Of a DNA stretch of 64,000 nt, positions 46,756-54,605 are shown piece by piece. A program made the position numbers and the translations under genes. The DNA is from Pseudohoeflea sp964511625 (lineage in GTDB: Bacteria > Pseudomonadota > Alphaproteobacteria > Rhizobiales > Rhizobiaceae): contig CAZEJG010000012.1 in the NCBI GenBank assembly GCA_964511625.1, positions 1-64,000 of the forward strand. Direction: 5' to 3'. Position 1 is the first letter of the stretch. Each line of letters starts with the position of its first letter. The notes under the pieces were generated by a model. It searched no databases. It was not told the origin of the DNA and saw only the letters and a program-made list of their open reading frames with translations.

Positions 46756-47832
46756 ATGACAGCGAAACCAATAGGCGTCGGCGTGGTCGGTTGCGGCAAG
46801 ATTGCACAGATGATGCATCTTCCGACGTTGCAGGAACTGCCCGAGTTCCGGATTGCAGCCCTGTGCGATATTTCCGCAAAGGTGCTCGACGAAGTGGGCT
46901 CGATGTACGGCGTCGACAACCGCCATACCGACTTCCAGGCCCTGATCGACCACCCCGCGGTCGACGCGGTTCTCATCTGCAATTTCGACCACGGCAAGGT
47001 GGTCGAAGCCTGCCTAAAGTCCGGCAAGCACATGCTCGTCGAAAAGCCTCTCGCTTTCACCCCGAGCGAGGGCAAAGCCCTGGTCGAGGCGGCAAGAACG
47101 TCCGACGCCGTCAATCTGATCGGCTACATGAAGTTCTACGACGAAGGCTATGTCGAGGGTGTCGAGCAAATCCGCGCGGCGGGAACCCCGAAGTCGATCC
47201 AGGTCCATGATTTCGCCGGCGTCTTCGATCCCTATGACGGGCTGTACACGCTCAGCCGCGGCTCGGATGTCACCCCGGACCTCCTGTCAAAGGAGCCGGC
47301 GGACGCCGCCGCCCGCATCGAGGCGGAACTGGGACCCGATCACGCCGCCTACCGCGATCTCTACCAGATGCTGCTGATGCTCGGCAGCCACGATCTGGCG
47401 GCGCTGCGCGGCGCATTTGGCACGCCGAAGAAGGTGCTCTACGCCCGCGCGCCCAACCTGTCGCACATCATCGCCATGCTGGAATTTCCGGGCGGCGCGA
47501 CCGCCCTGCTCGAAGTCTCCTTTGGCGCCCAGTACGAATGGTGGGACGAGTGGCTCGAAGTCCACGGCGACACCAGCATCGTGCGCATCGACTTCAACCA
47601 CCCCTATGTGCGCAATTCGCCTGCCGCGGTCAGGGTCCGCACGCCGACCAATGGCAAGGGCGCGGACACCGTGATCACGCCTCTGCCCGAGGATGCCTTC
47701 CGTCGCGAGTGGCAGCATTTCGCCCGCTGCATCCGGAGCAGGGAAACGCCCGTCACGCCGATCGACGGCGGCCAGGCGGATCTCGAACTGGCCCTCGACA
47801 TCATCAAGGCCCTCCCGCCGCTCAAGCCCTGA
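46756..47832 (+). CDS. Gfo/Idh/MocA family NAD(P)-dependent oxidoreductase
   Basis: The 358-residue protein has an N-terminal Rossmann fold (GVGVVGCGKIAQMMHLPTLQ), the family motif HMLVEKPLAF and a C-terminal alpha/beta substrate domain. It should oxidise a hydroxyl of a sugar, inositol or sugar acid imported by the transporter encoded upstream. The substrate is unknown. GAAGGG precedes the ATG at 46756. It is the last gene of the plus unit, ending before the hairpin that separates it from hyuB. Confidence 0.9.
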   Translation: MTAKPIGVGVVGCGKIAQMMHLPTLQELPEFRIAALCDISAKVLDEVGSMYGVDNRHTDFQALIDHPAVDAVLICNFDHGKVVEACLKSGKHMLVEKPLAFTPSEGKALVEAARTSDAVNLIGYMKFYDEGYVEGVEQIRAAGTPKSIQVHDFAGVFDPYDGLYTLSRGSDVTPDLLSKEPADAAARIEAELGPDHAAYRDLYQMLLMLGSHDLAALRGAFGTPKKVLYARAPNLSHIIAMLEFPGGATALLEVSFGAQYEWWDEWLEVHGDTSIVRIDFNHPYVRNSPAAVRVRTPTNGKGADTVITPLPEDAFRREWQHFARCIRSRETPVTPIDGGQADLELALDIIKALPPLKP

Positions 47833-47850
47833 AGCTGGCGGTCCACGCGG

Positions 47851-47884
47851 AAAGGCCGGCGATCTCCCGAAGTCGCCGGCCTTT
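47851..47884. terminator. Bidirectional terminator between two convergent operons
   Basis: A perfect 12-pair stem (AAAGGCCGGCGA / TCGCCGGCCTTT) with a 10-base loop lies between the ends of the plus unit (47832) and the minus unit (47928). It is symmetric, with A and T ends, so it can stop transcription from both sides, although the T-run is short. Confidence 0.85.
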
Positions 47885-47927
47885 CTGTGTTCACGAGAGA
47901 ATGCGGGGTCGCAGGATCCGAAGCCGC

Positions 47928-49685
47928 TCAGGCGACGTTCGCCCGCCCTTCCCTCAGATCGCGCGTGGCGATCGCATCGACGGTCATGTCCGCGGCGATC
48001 ACCACGCCGAAGAGTTCTCGGGCCTGCTTGCGCGAGTAATATTCCATCTTCACGTCGTGAAGCACGGCGTCGGGATCGCGCTCGCTGGCCTTGCCATAAC
48101 CGCCGCCGCCGGGCGTGCCGACGCGCACGGTGTCGCCGGCCTTGAGCGGAATGTCCTGTTCCTTGGTAATGTGCGCGGGACGGTGAACGATTCCGTCACG
48201 CTCGACGATAATCTCGCCGGGCATCCCGTCCTCGCCGCCGATCGCGCCCTGGGGGCCAAACTTGCCGTGATCCATGACGAAGGAGGCCGTGGCGTCGCCG
48301 CGCAGCAGCTCGACCTCATAGGTGATGCCGAAGCCGCCGCGATGTTCCCCCGCTCCGCCCGAGGCCTCGCGCAGCGAATATTCGCGGAAGAAGACCGGAA
48401 ATACCTGCTCGGTGATCTCGATTGGCGGGCTCTTGGAAATGCCGATGGTCGAGCAGCCGTTGGTCAGCCCGTCGCCTTCCGCGTAGCCGCCGTAACCGCC
48501 GCCGGAGATGTGGTACATCACGTAGTCGCGGCCGAGCAGCGGGTCGGAGCCGCCGAGTGCGAAATTGCCGCTCGAACCGGCCGGCGCAGCCGTCACCCGG
48601 TCGGGCAGTGCCTTGACCATGGCCGAGAACACCGCTTCGGCAATCCGCTGTGAGACCTCGGCTGCGCATCCGGAGACGGGCCGCGGATATTTCGCGTAGA
48701 GGAACGTGCCGCTCGGGTCCCTGATCTCCATCGGATCGAAGGCGCCGGCGCTCAGCGGCACGTCGGGGAAGATGTGGCGCATGGCGAGATAAACCGAGGA
48801 ATGGGTCGTCGCCAGCACGCAGTTCATCGGCCCGCGACAGGGCGGGCTCGATCCGGCGAAGTCAAAGATCAGTTCGTTGTCGTCGGTCTTGGTCACCGAC
48901 AGCGCGATCTTCAGCGGTTCGTTGACCACGCCGTCTGAATCAATGAAGGCCTCGCCGTGATAGGTGCCGCTCTCGATGAGGCCGATGCAGGCGCGCATCT
49001 GCTCGCCCGAACGCACCCTGAGTTCGGCAATCGCGGCACTGACCGTCTCGTCGCCATAGCGGTCGAGCAGTTCGTTCAGCCGCTCGCGGCCGATCTCAAG
49101 CGCTGCCGTCTGCGCCCGGATATCGCCGATGCGCTGTTCCGCCACCCGGATGTTCGACGTGATGATCTGGAAGATCTCCATGTCCATCTTGCCGCGCTTG
49201 AAAAGCTTGACCGGCGGGATTCTGAGCCCCTCCTGCTCGACCGACGTGGCGGAAGCGGAGAAACCGCCCGGCACCGTGCCGCCGATATCCGGCCAATGGC
49301 CGATATTGGAGAGCCAGCAATAGATCGCGCCGTTCCGGAAGATCGGCATGGCGAAGCGCACGTCCATCAGGTGCGTGCCGCCGAGATAGGGGTCGTTGAC
49401 GACGTAGATGTCGCCTTCCTCCGGCGGCAGGATTTTTCCGTCGCGGATGAACTCGATAATGGTCCGGGTGGAGGCCTGCATGGTGCCCACGAAAACCGGC
49501 AAACCGCCAATCCCCTGGGCGATCAGCGAACCGTCCTCGGCCGAATAGATGCCGTCCGATCGATCGTCGGCCTCGGCGATGATCGGCGAGAAGGCGGCCC
49601 GCGAAAAGGTCGTGTCCATCTCGTCGCAGACCTGCTGAAGGCCCGCCTGGATGACCGAAAGCGTGATGGAATCGAGCTTAGCCAC
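47928..49685 (-). CDS. hyuB: Hydantoinase B/oxoprolinase family subunit
   Basis: The 585-residue protein matches the HyuB family, the partner of HyuA in ATP-dependent N-methylhydantoinases, 5-oxoprolinases and related carboxylases. It has the N-terminal TTFSRAAFSPIIAEADDRSD, GDIYVVNDPYLGGTHLMDV and a glycine-rich C-terminal region (GGGYGGYAEGDG, then GGGGYGKA). With HyuA it would open a cyclic amide or imide using ATP. The family is also used for acetone and acetophenone carboxylation, so the reaction is uncertain. It starts at a GTG (49683-49685) that overlaps the hyuA stop; an upstream in-frame ATG is less likely. Confidence 0.88.
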   Translation of the reverse strand: MAKLDSITLSVIQAGLQQVCDEMDTTFSRAAFSPIIAEADDRSDGIYSAEDGSLIAQGIGGLPVFVGTMQASTRTIIEFIRDGKILPPEEGDIYVVNDPYLGGTHLMDVRFAMPIFRNGAIYCWLSNIGHWPDIGGTVPGGFSASATSVEQEGLRIPPVKLFKRGKMDMEIFQIITSNIRVAEQRIGDIRAQTAALEIGRERLNELLDRYGDETVSAAIAELRVRSGEQMRACIGLIESGTYHGEAFIDSDGVVNEPLKIALSVTKTDDNELIFDFAGSSPPCRGPMNCVLATTHSSVYLAMRHIFPDVPLSAGAFDPMEIRDPSGTFLYAKYPRPVSGCAAEVSQRIAEAVFSAMVKALPDRVTAAPAGSSGNFALGGSDPLLGRDYVMYHISGGGYGGYAEGDGLTNGCSTIGISKSPPIEITEQVFPVFFREYSLREASGGAGEHRGGFGITYEVELLRGDATASFVMDHGKFGPQGAIGGEDGMPGEIIVERDGIVHRPAHITKEQDIPLKAGDTVRVGTPGGGGYGKASERDPDAVLHDVKMEYYSRKQARELFGVVIAADMTVDAIATRDLREGRANVA

Positions 49686-51762
49686 GCGTTTCTCCCGAGA
49701 TGTGGATGATGATGTTGCCTTCCTTGTCGCCTTCGGCAACACATCCGGGCGGCAGAACGGTGGTGGCGTCGAACTGCGCCAGGATCGCCGGTCCCTCGAT
49801 GCGCGCCATCAGCGGCAGCAGCTCGCGGTCGTAGATCGCAGCATCCAGCCATGTCCCGTCGAACCAGACCTGGCGCGTACCGGTCCGCGCCGCTTCGGCG
49901 CTTTCGGCCCGCTTTTCGCGGGGGATGAGGTCGGCGAGCGGCGCCGGTTCCCGCAGGCCGATCACCGAGGTATTGACGTTGACGACGAGCGCGCGCACTT
50001 CGGGAAGCCGGACGCGGAAGCGCTTGTAGTAGGCCTCCTCGAACAGGGACTGGATCGCATCCATGTCCGTGATCGCACCATCGATAGGCACCCGGATCAG
50101 GTGGGTTTGCCCAGCGAACTGCATGTCGAGCGAATGCTCCATGCGGATCTCGACGGGACGGATGGTCTCGGCTTCGAGCGCCGCGAGCCCGGACGCCACC
50201 TGCCCCTCGATCATCCCGTTGAGTTCGGCCGGGTCGATGTCGTGGACCAGCTTGTTGAGCGTGTTGACGTAGTCGTGCTGCAGGTCGGCCACCACGCAAC
50301 CGATAGCGTTGGTGATGCCGGGCCGCGCCGGCACGAAGACGCGGGGGATGCCGAGTTCGCGCGCCAGATCGGCGGCATGCAGCGGTCCTGCCCCGCCGAA
50401 GGCGTAGAGCATGAGTTCGCGCGGATCATTGCCCTTGGCCAGCGAGACCATGCGGATGGCGCCCGCCATCTTCAGGTTGGCGATCTTCAGCACCGCGCCT
50501 GCGGCCTCCACCGCATCGACGCCGAGCGGACGGGCCAGTTGGGTCTCGAAGATGTTCGTCAACACGTCGCGGGAAACGGGCGTGTCGACGGCGAGAAGCC
50601 GCTCGGGATCGAGACGGCCGAGCAGCAGGTTGGCGTCGGTGATCGTCGGCTGGGTGCCGCCGCGCCCGAAACAGATCGGCCCCGGCATGGAGCCAGCGCT
50701 CTGCGGCCCCACTTCCAGAAGACCGGCCTGGTTGACCCGGGCAATCGAGCCGCCGCCCGCCCCGATCGTGTGGACGTCGACCATCGGCACGTGGATCGGC
50801 ATCGCATATTCGACCTCGATCTCGTTGGAAATCAGCGGCCGGCTGCCGCGGATGAGTGCCACGTCGGACGAGGTGCCGCCCATGTCGTAGGTGATCAGGT
50901 CAGTGTAGCCGGCACGCGCAGCCGTGCGCGCCGCCGCGATCACGCCCGACGCCGGACCGGACATCACCGTCTTCGCCGCCTCGCCGACGACCAGCGACGA
51001 CGAGGTGGTGCCGCCATTGCCGTTCATCATCAGGAAGTCGCGCGCATAGCCGTCCTCGAGAAGCTGGCCGCGCAGCCGGTCGACATAGCGCTGCAGGATC
51101 GGCTGAACCGAGGCGTTGACGGCGGCGGTGACACCGCGTTCGTATTCGCGCGCCTCGGAAAGAAGCGCGTGGCCGGTGGTAATGAAACCGTTCGGCCACA
51201 TCTCGCGCGCGATCTCGGCCGCCCTCTGCTCGTGGGCGGGGTTCTTGTAGGCATGCAGGAAATGGATCACGAGGCCTTCGCAGCCCTCGTCGATCAACCT
51301 CTGCACCGCCTTCCGGAACTCCGCCTCGTCGAGCGGTTCGCGCACCTTGCCGGTGGCTTCCACCCGCTCGGTCACCTCGAGGCGGAGATTGCGCGGGATC
51401 AGCGGAACGAAGGAGCCGAACATGCCGTAGGGGTTGGGCCGCGTGCGCCGTCCGAGTTCGATGACGTCCCGGAAACCCTTCGTGGTGATCAGGCCCGCCT
51501 TCGCCAGCCGCCGCTCCAGTAGCGCATTTGTGGTGGTGGTCGTACCGTGGATGACGAGGTCGATGTCCGAGGCCTTGTAGCCGGATTGCGCAATCACGCT
51601 CAGGACGGCGCGTGACTGGTCGTCAGGGGTCGTCGGCACCTTGCCGATTTTCACGCCGCCGGTTTTCGCGTCGAGCACGATGAGGTCGGTGAACGTCCCG
51701 CCCACATCGACACCCGCCACGATCCCGCGAAATCTGTCCTCTGCCTGAACCATCGAACTCAT
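49678..51762 (-). CDS. hyuA: Hydantoinase A/oxoprolinase family subunit
   Basis: The 694-residue subunit carries the actin-like ATPase fold of HyuA. Features are GIVAGVDVGGTFTDLIVLD at the N terminus, IHGTTTTTNALLERR, YDMGGTSSDVALI and GAGGGSIARVNQAGLLEVGP. The subunit likely hydrolyses ATP to activate a ring carbonyl for opening by HyuB. The natural ring is not known; hydantoin, N-methylhydantoin, oxoproline or a dihydropyrimidine-derived ring are options. It is preceded by operator C in a 115-base gap and so can be transcribed from an internal promoter as well as from the long minus-strand operon. Confidence 0.9.
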   Translation of the reverse strand: MSSMVQAEDRFRGIVAGVDVGGTFTDLIVLDAKTGGVKIGKVPTTPDDQSRAVLSVIAQSGYKASDIDLVIHGTTTTTNALLERRLAKAGLITTKGFRDVIELGRRTRPNPYGMFGSFVPLIPRNLRLEVTERVEATGKVREPLDEAEFRKAVQRLIDEGCEGLVIHFLHAYKNPAHEQRAAEIAREMWPNGFITTGHALLSEAREYERGVTAAVNASVQPILQRYVDRLRGQLLEDGYARDFLMMNGNGGTTSSSLVVGEAAKTVMSGPASGVIAAARTAARAGYTDLITYDMGGTSSDVALIRGSRPLISNEIEVEYAMPIHVPMVDVHTIGAGGGSIARVNQAGLLEVGPQSAGSMPGPICFGRGGTQPTITDANLLLGRLDPERLLAVDTPVSRDVLTNIFETQLARPLGVDAVEAAGAVLKIANLKMAGAIRMVSLAKGNDPRELMLYAFGGAGPLHAADLARELGIPRVFVPARPGITNAIGCVVADLQHDYVNTLNKLVHDIDPAELNGMIEGQVASGLAALEAETIRPVEIRMEHSLDMQFAGQTHLIRVPIDGAITDMDAIQSLFEEAYYKRFRVRLPEVRALVVNVNTSVIGLREPAPLADLIPREKRAESAEAARTGTRQVWFDGTWLDAAIYDRELLPLMARIEGPAILAQFDATTVLPPGCVAEGDKEGNIIIHISGETRG

Positions 51763-51818
51763 CTTGCTTTCAGTTTCTTATTGGCCACCCGCACAGCTCG
51801 GAACGAGCGGCATAATTA

Positions 51819-51839
51819 GTTTGTACACGAACTATTTTC
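51819..51839 (-). promoter_or_regulatory. Operator C upstream of hyuA
   Basis: On the minus strand GTTCGT-GT-ACAAAC (51819-51832) has one mismatch to the perfect palindrome. The minus-strand hexamer GAAAAT (51834-51839), a possible -10 box, lies one base upstream of it. I saw no good -35 box. The site is about 57 bases before the hyuA start and gives the hyuAB pair its own regulated point inside the operon. Confidence 0.65.
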
Positions 51840-51877
51840 GTAAGGCGAGAGCGCAGTTTCGCTGATCTTTCCCGCGC

Positions 51878-52462
51878 CTATCGAAGCCCATCACGGGCCT
51901 TGATCTCGGAGGCTGCGAGACCGCCCATCCGGGCGTGGACGCGCGGACCGCAGGCCATGACGAGCGCCAGAACCATCTCGTCCGGCCGCGGTCCGTCAGC
52001 TACGCCGACTTCCATGGCGTCGAAGTGGCTGCGCACATAGGCCGCGTTGATGTGACCGATCGGAATGTCGATCCGCGATCCGAAGCCGCCGACCTTCTTG
52101 GCCGAGGGAACGATGGCCAGCGCCTCGCCGAGCTTTTCGCGCATGGCATAGCCGCCCGGCACGTGCCAGAGCGCGCCGTGTTCAAGCTCGCCCGCCGAAC
52201 CGACGATGACACCCTTGCCGTAGGCGTCGATCGCCGAGATGTCGCCGCCGAGCGCATCGATCAGCTTCTCGGTCATCATCAGGCCGAGCGGCTTGAGATC
52301 TTCCATGCCGCCCTGGAGTTCGGCGACATAACGCCCGGCATAGGGATTGGCGACGACGGCCAGAGCGGCGGCACGCCGGCGCGGCGTCTCCGGAGCGGGT
52401 CCGCCGTCGTGAAAGATGTCCTCGACGGTGACGGAAATCTTCCGGATCGCGAAATTGGGCAT
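51878..52462 (-). CDS. DUF1185 (amino acid synthesis family) protein
   Basis: The 194-residue protein matches the DUF1185 family, seen in IRKISVTVEDIFHDGGP, VVANPYAGRYVAELQ, VGSAGELEHGALWHVPGGY and HFDAMEVGVADGPRPDEMVL. The family has known structures but no settled reaction. Its members are often found beside amidohydrolase and transporter genes. AAGGACG precedes the ATG at 52460-52462. It lies between the MarR regulator and hyuA in the minus unit, so a role in opening or moving the heterocyclic product is plausible. Confidence 0.85.
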   Translation of the reverse strand: MPNFAIRKISVTVEDIFHDGGPAPETPRRRAAALAVVANPYAGRYVAELQGGMEDLKPLGLMMTEKLIDALGGDISAIDAYGKGVIVGSAGELEHGALWHVPGGYAMREKLGEALAIVPSAKKVGGFGSRIDIPIGHINAAYVRSHFDAMEVGVADGPRPDEMVLALVMACGPRVHARMGGLAASEIKARDGLR

Positions 52463-52493
52463 TCTGGTCGTCCTTTCGGTCTGCAGGCGCGCC

Positions 52494-52979
52494 TCAGCGC
52501 GCAATCTTGTTCAGGAGCTCGATGAACCGCTTGCGATCGCGCTGGTTGAGCGGCGCGAGCAATTCCTCGCTGACTCGCTGCGAGATCGGCAGCACCTCGA
52601 AGGTGAAATCGTAACCCTGGGGCGTGAGCTGGATCAGGTTGACGCGCTGGTCCTGCTCGGAGACCACACGCTTGGTCAGCCCGAGCGTCTCCAGCCGCTT
52701 GAGAAGCGGGCTCAGCGTCGCCGTGTCGATCGCGGTAATGCGGCCGATCTGGTTCTGCGGCAGGTCGCCGTGGCGCATCAGGGTCGCAAGCACCGCCACC
52801 TGGGTGGGCGTGATCGAATAGCCCTCGAAGGCCTTCTGGAACAGTGCCGTGCCGCGCTGGTGCGCAAGCCGGATCAGGTGGGCGTTGTGCTGTTCGAGCG
52901 CGTAGCCAATTTCCTGCAGCCGCTTGTCGATCTCGGCGCGCGTCGGAATGGCCTCGCGGATATCGGCGTCAGCACTCAT
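52494..52979 (-). CDS. MarR family regulator, candidate repressor of the island
   Basis: The 161-residue protein has a winged helix-turn-helix with ITPTQVAVLATLMRHGDLPQ, DTATLSPLLKRLETLGLTKR and the wing SEQDQRVNLIQLT. It is the only regulator gene in the 41-62 kb island and is embedded in the minus-strand operon, overlapping the stop of the cysteine hydrolase gene (ATGA). It is therefore the best candidate to bind the four GTTCGT-N2-ACGAAC palindromes, including the one at the head of its own operon. The 14-base dyad with each half about one helical turn wide fits MarR dimers. The inducer would be the nucleoside-like substrate or a product, which is inference. Confidence 0.88.
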   Translation of the reverse strand: MSADADIREAIPTRAEIDKRLQEIGYALEQHNAHLIRLAHQRGTALFQKAFEGYSITPTQVAVLATLMRHGDLPQNQIGRITAIDTATLSPLLKRLETLGLTKRVVSEQDQRVNLIQLTPQGYDFTFEVLPISQRVSEELLAPLNQRDRKRFIELLNKIAR

Positions 52980-53644
52980 TGCGCCGCCATGCCCGGAACC
53001 ATGTCCTCTTCGAACACCTGATTGGGGATCCGCGCGCCGGACGACAGCGCCCCGACGACCGTCTCCGTGTCGGAAACCGTGCCGAAATGGGTGGCGATGT
53101 CGTAGAGCGTGGAAACATGCTCGCGCGGTCCGGTGGCCGCGCAGGCGTCGTGCGGCACCACCACGTCGTAACCCTGGAAGAAGGCATCGTGGACGGTCGA
53201 GCGCACGCAGATATTGGTGACCACCCCGCAGACGACCAGCTGTGTGATCAGCATGTCCTTGAGCAGGAGGTCGAGGTCGGTCTGGAAGAAGGCCGAATAG
53301 CGGTGCTTGATGACGAAGAGATCGTCCTCCCGCGCCTCGAGATCGTCGATCACCTGTGTCGCCCAGGTGTTCTCGACCCCGTGCGGAGTGCGCTTGAGCC
53401 ACTCCCGGTCCTGCCGCATGTTCTTGCGGTGGGAATCGATGACGAAGATGACCGGCACGTCGTTGGCCCGCGCCTCGGCGATCAGCGCCTTCTGCTGCGG
53501 CATCAGCTTCTCGTAACCCGGCAACACCATCTTGCCGCCCGGCTTGCAGAATTCGTTGATCATGTCGACCACGACGAGCGCCGTCTTCGTCTTGTCGAGA
53601 GCGGTCGAACCTTCCTGCCTGTGCGCGGAGAATACGTCTTCCAT
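52976..53644 (-). CDS. Isochorismatase-like cysteine hydrolase
   Basis: The 222-residue protein has the isochorismatase fold with the catalytic triad Asp27 (VVVDMINEF), Lys113 (VIKHRYSAF) and Cys146 (GVVTNICVRSTVHDAF). Relatives cleave isochorismate, nicotinamide, N-carbamoylsarcosine or ureidoacrylate. In this operon an N-carbamoyl compound made by HyuA/HyuB would be the most natural substrate, but the sequence does not settle this. AAGGAAG precedes the ATG. It lies between the nucleoside hydrolases and MarR. Confidence 0.88.
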   Translation of the reverse strand: MEDVFSAHRQEGSTALDKTKTALVVVDMINEFCKPGGKMVLPGYEKLMPQQKALIAEARANDVPVIFVIDSHRKNMRQDREWLKRTPHGVENTWATQVIDDLEAREDDLFVIKHRYSAFFQTDLDLLLKDMLITQLVVCGVVTNICVRSTVHDAFFQGYDVVVPHDACAATGPREHVSTLYDIATHFGTVSDTETVVGALSSGARIPNQVFEEDMVPGMAAQ

Positions 53645-53666
53645 GTCTTCTCTTCCTTTCCTCGCT

Positions 53667-54596
53667 TTAGCCTTGCAGCGACGTGTAGAGCATGTCGAAG
53701 AACTTAGCCGAGTTGACCGTCGAGGCCACCTTTACGTTGGGCTCCAGTCCGTTGAGCTTGAAATAGTCCGCAACCGTGGCGCCGAAGGTGTGGGTGCCGG
53801 TCCGGTCGATCGAGACATGGGCCTCCCGCGTCTCGATGAGAGACGGATCGATGACGACGGCGAGCGCCAGCGGATCATGCAGCGCGCCGCCGATTCCCAT
53901 CTGGCCGCGATGCAGCTTCTCGTAGAATTTCAGCCAGTCGTAAACCACCTTCGAAAGCGGCGTGTCGATGGTCTCGATCGCGGCGAACTCTTCTTCCTCG
54001 ACCAGCACATGCATGGTCACGTCGAGGCCGACCATGGTGATGTCGAGCCCGCTCGAAAGCACGATCTCGGCGGCTTCCGGATCGCAGAAGATGTTGAACT
54101 CGGTCGGCGTGATGATCTCGCTGCGCCGATAGAAGGCGCCGCCCATCAGCACCACCTTCTCGATCTTCGACAGGACTTCGGGATATTTCATCACCAGCAT
54201 GCCGATATTTGTCAGCGGCCCGGTCGGCACCAGCACGATCGGCTCCTCGGCCTCGCGCAGCAATTTCGCGAGGAAATCCACCCCGTGCATCGGCACCACG
54301 TCCATCGTGGGGTCCGGCAGATAGGGCGAACCGTCGAGCCCGCTGGGTCCGTCGGCGGTGCCGAGCACCAGCTTGCGCGCAATCGGATTGGCGCAACCGG
54401 CTGCAATCGGCACGTCCGTGGCGCCCAGGAGTTCCATGATGCGTAGCGCGTTGGCCGTCGTGCGTTCGAGCGGCGCGTTGCCGCAGACGGTCGTGACCGC
54501 GACGAGTTCGATCTCCGGCAGCCGGTGCGCCATCAGAAGCGCGATGGCGTCGTCATGGCCGGGGTCGCAATCGATAATGACCTTGGTTGGTTTCAC
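53667..54596 (-). CDS. Nucleoside hydrolase (inosine-uridine preferring family)
   Basis: The 309-residue enzyme hydrolyses the N-glycosidic bond of a nucleoside to a base and ribose, using calcium held by aspartates. The signature DCDPGHDDAIALL gives Asp9, 11, 15 and 16. Other family parts are TTVCGNAPLERTTANALRI, AGCANPIARKLV, PTGPLTNIGML, MGGAF and the late HDPLALAVVIDPSL. It starts at a GTG (54594-54596) with AGGAG before it. It lies directly after another nucleoside hydrolase gene (9 bases). Confidence 0.92.
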   Translation of the reverse strand: MKPTKVIIDCDPGHDDAIALLMAHRLPEIELVAVTTVCGNAPLERTTANALRIMELLGATDVPIAAGCANPIARKLVLGTADGPSGLDGSPYLPDPTMDVVPMHGVDFLAKLLREAEEPIVLVPTGPLTNIGMLVMKYPEVLSKIEKVVLMGGAFYRRSEIITPTEFNIFCDPEAAEIVLSSGLDITMVGLDVTMHVLVEEEEFAAIETIDTPLSKVVYDWLKFYEKLHRGQMGIGGALHDPLALAVVIDPSLIETREAHVSIDRTGTHTFGATVADYFKLNGLEPNVKVASTVNSAKFFDMLYTSLQG

Positions 54597-54605
54597 GATC
54601 GTCTC

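Noticed and set aside
49651..51522. 623-codon plus-strand open frame opposite hyuA
   Set aside because: It is a shadow of hyuA and has no family resemblance. It would also cross operon boundaries.
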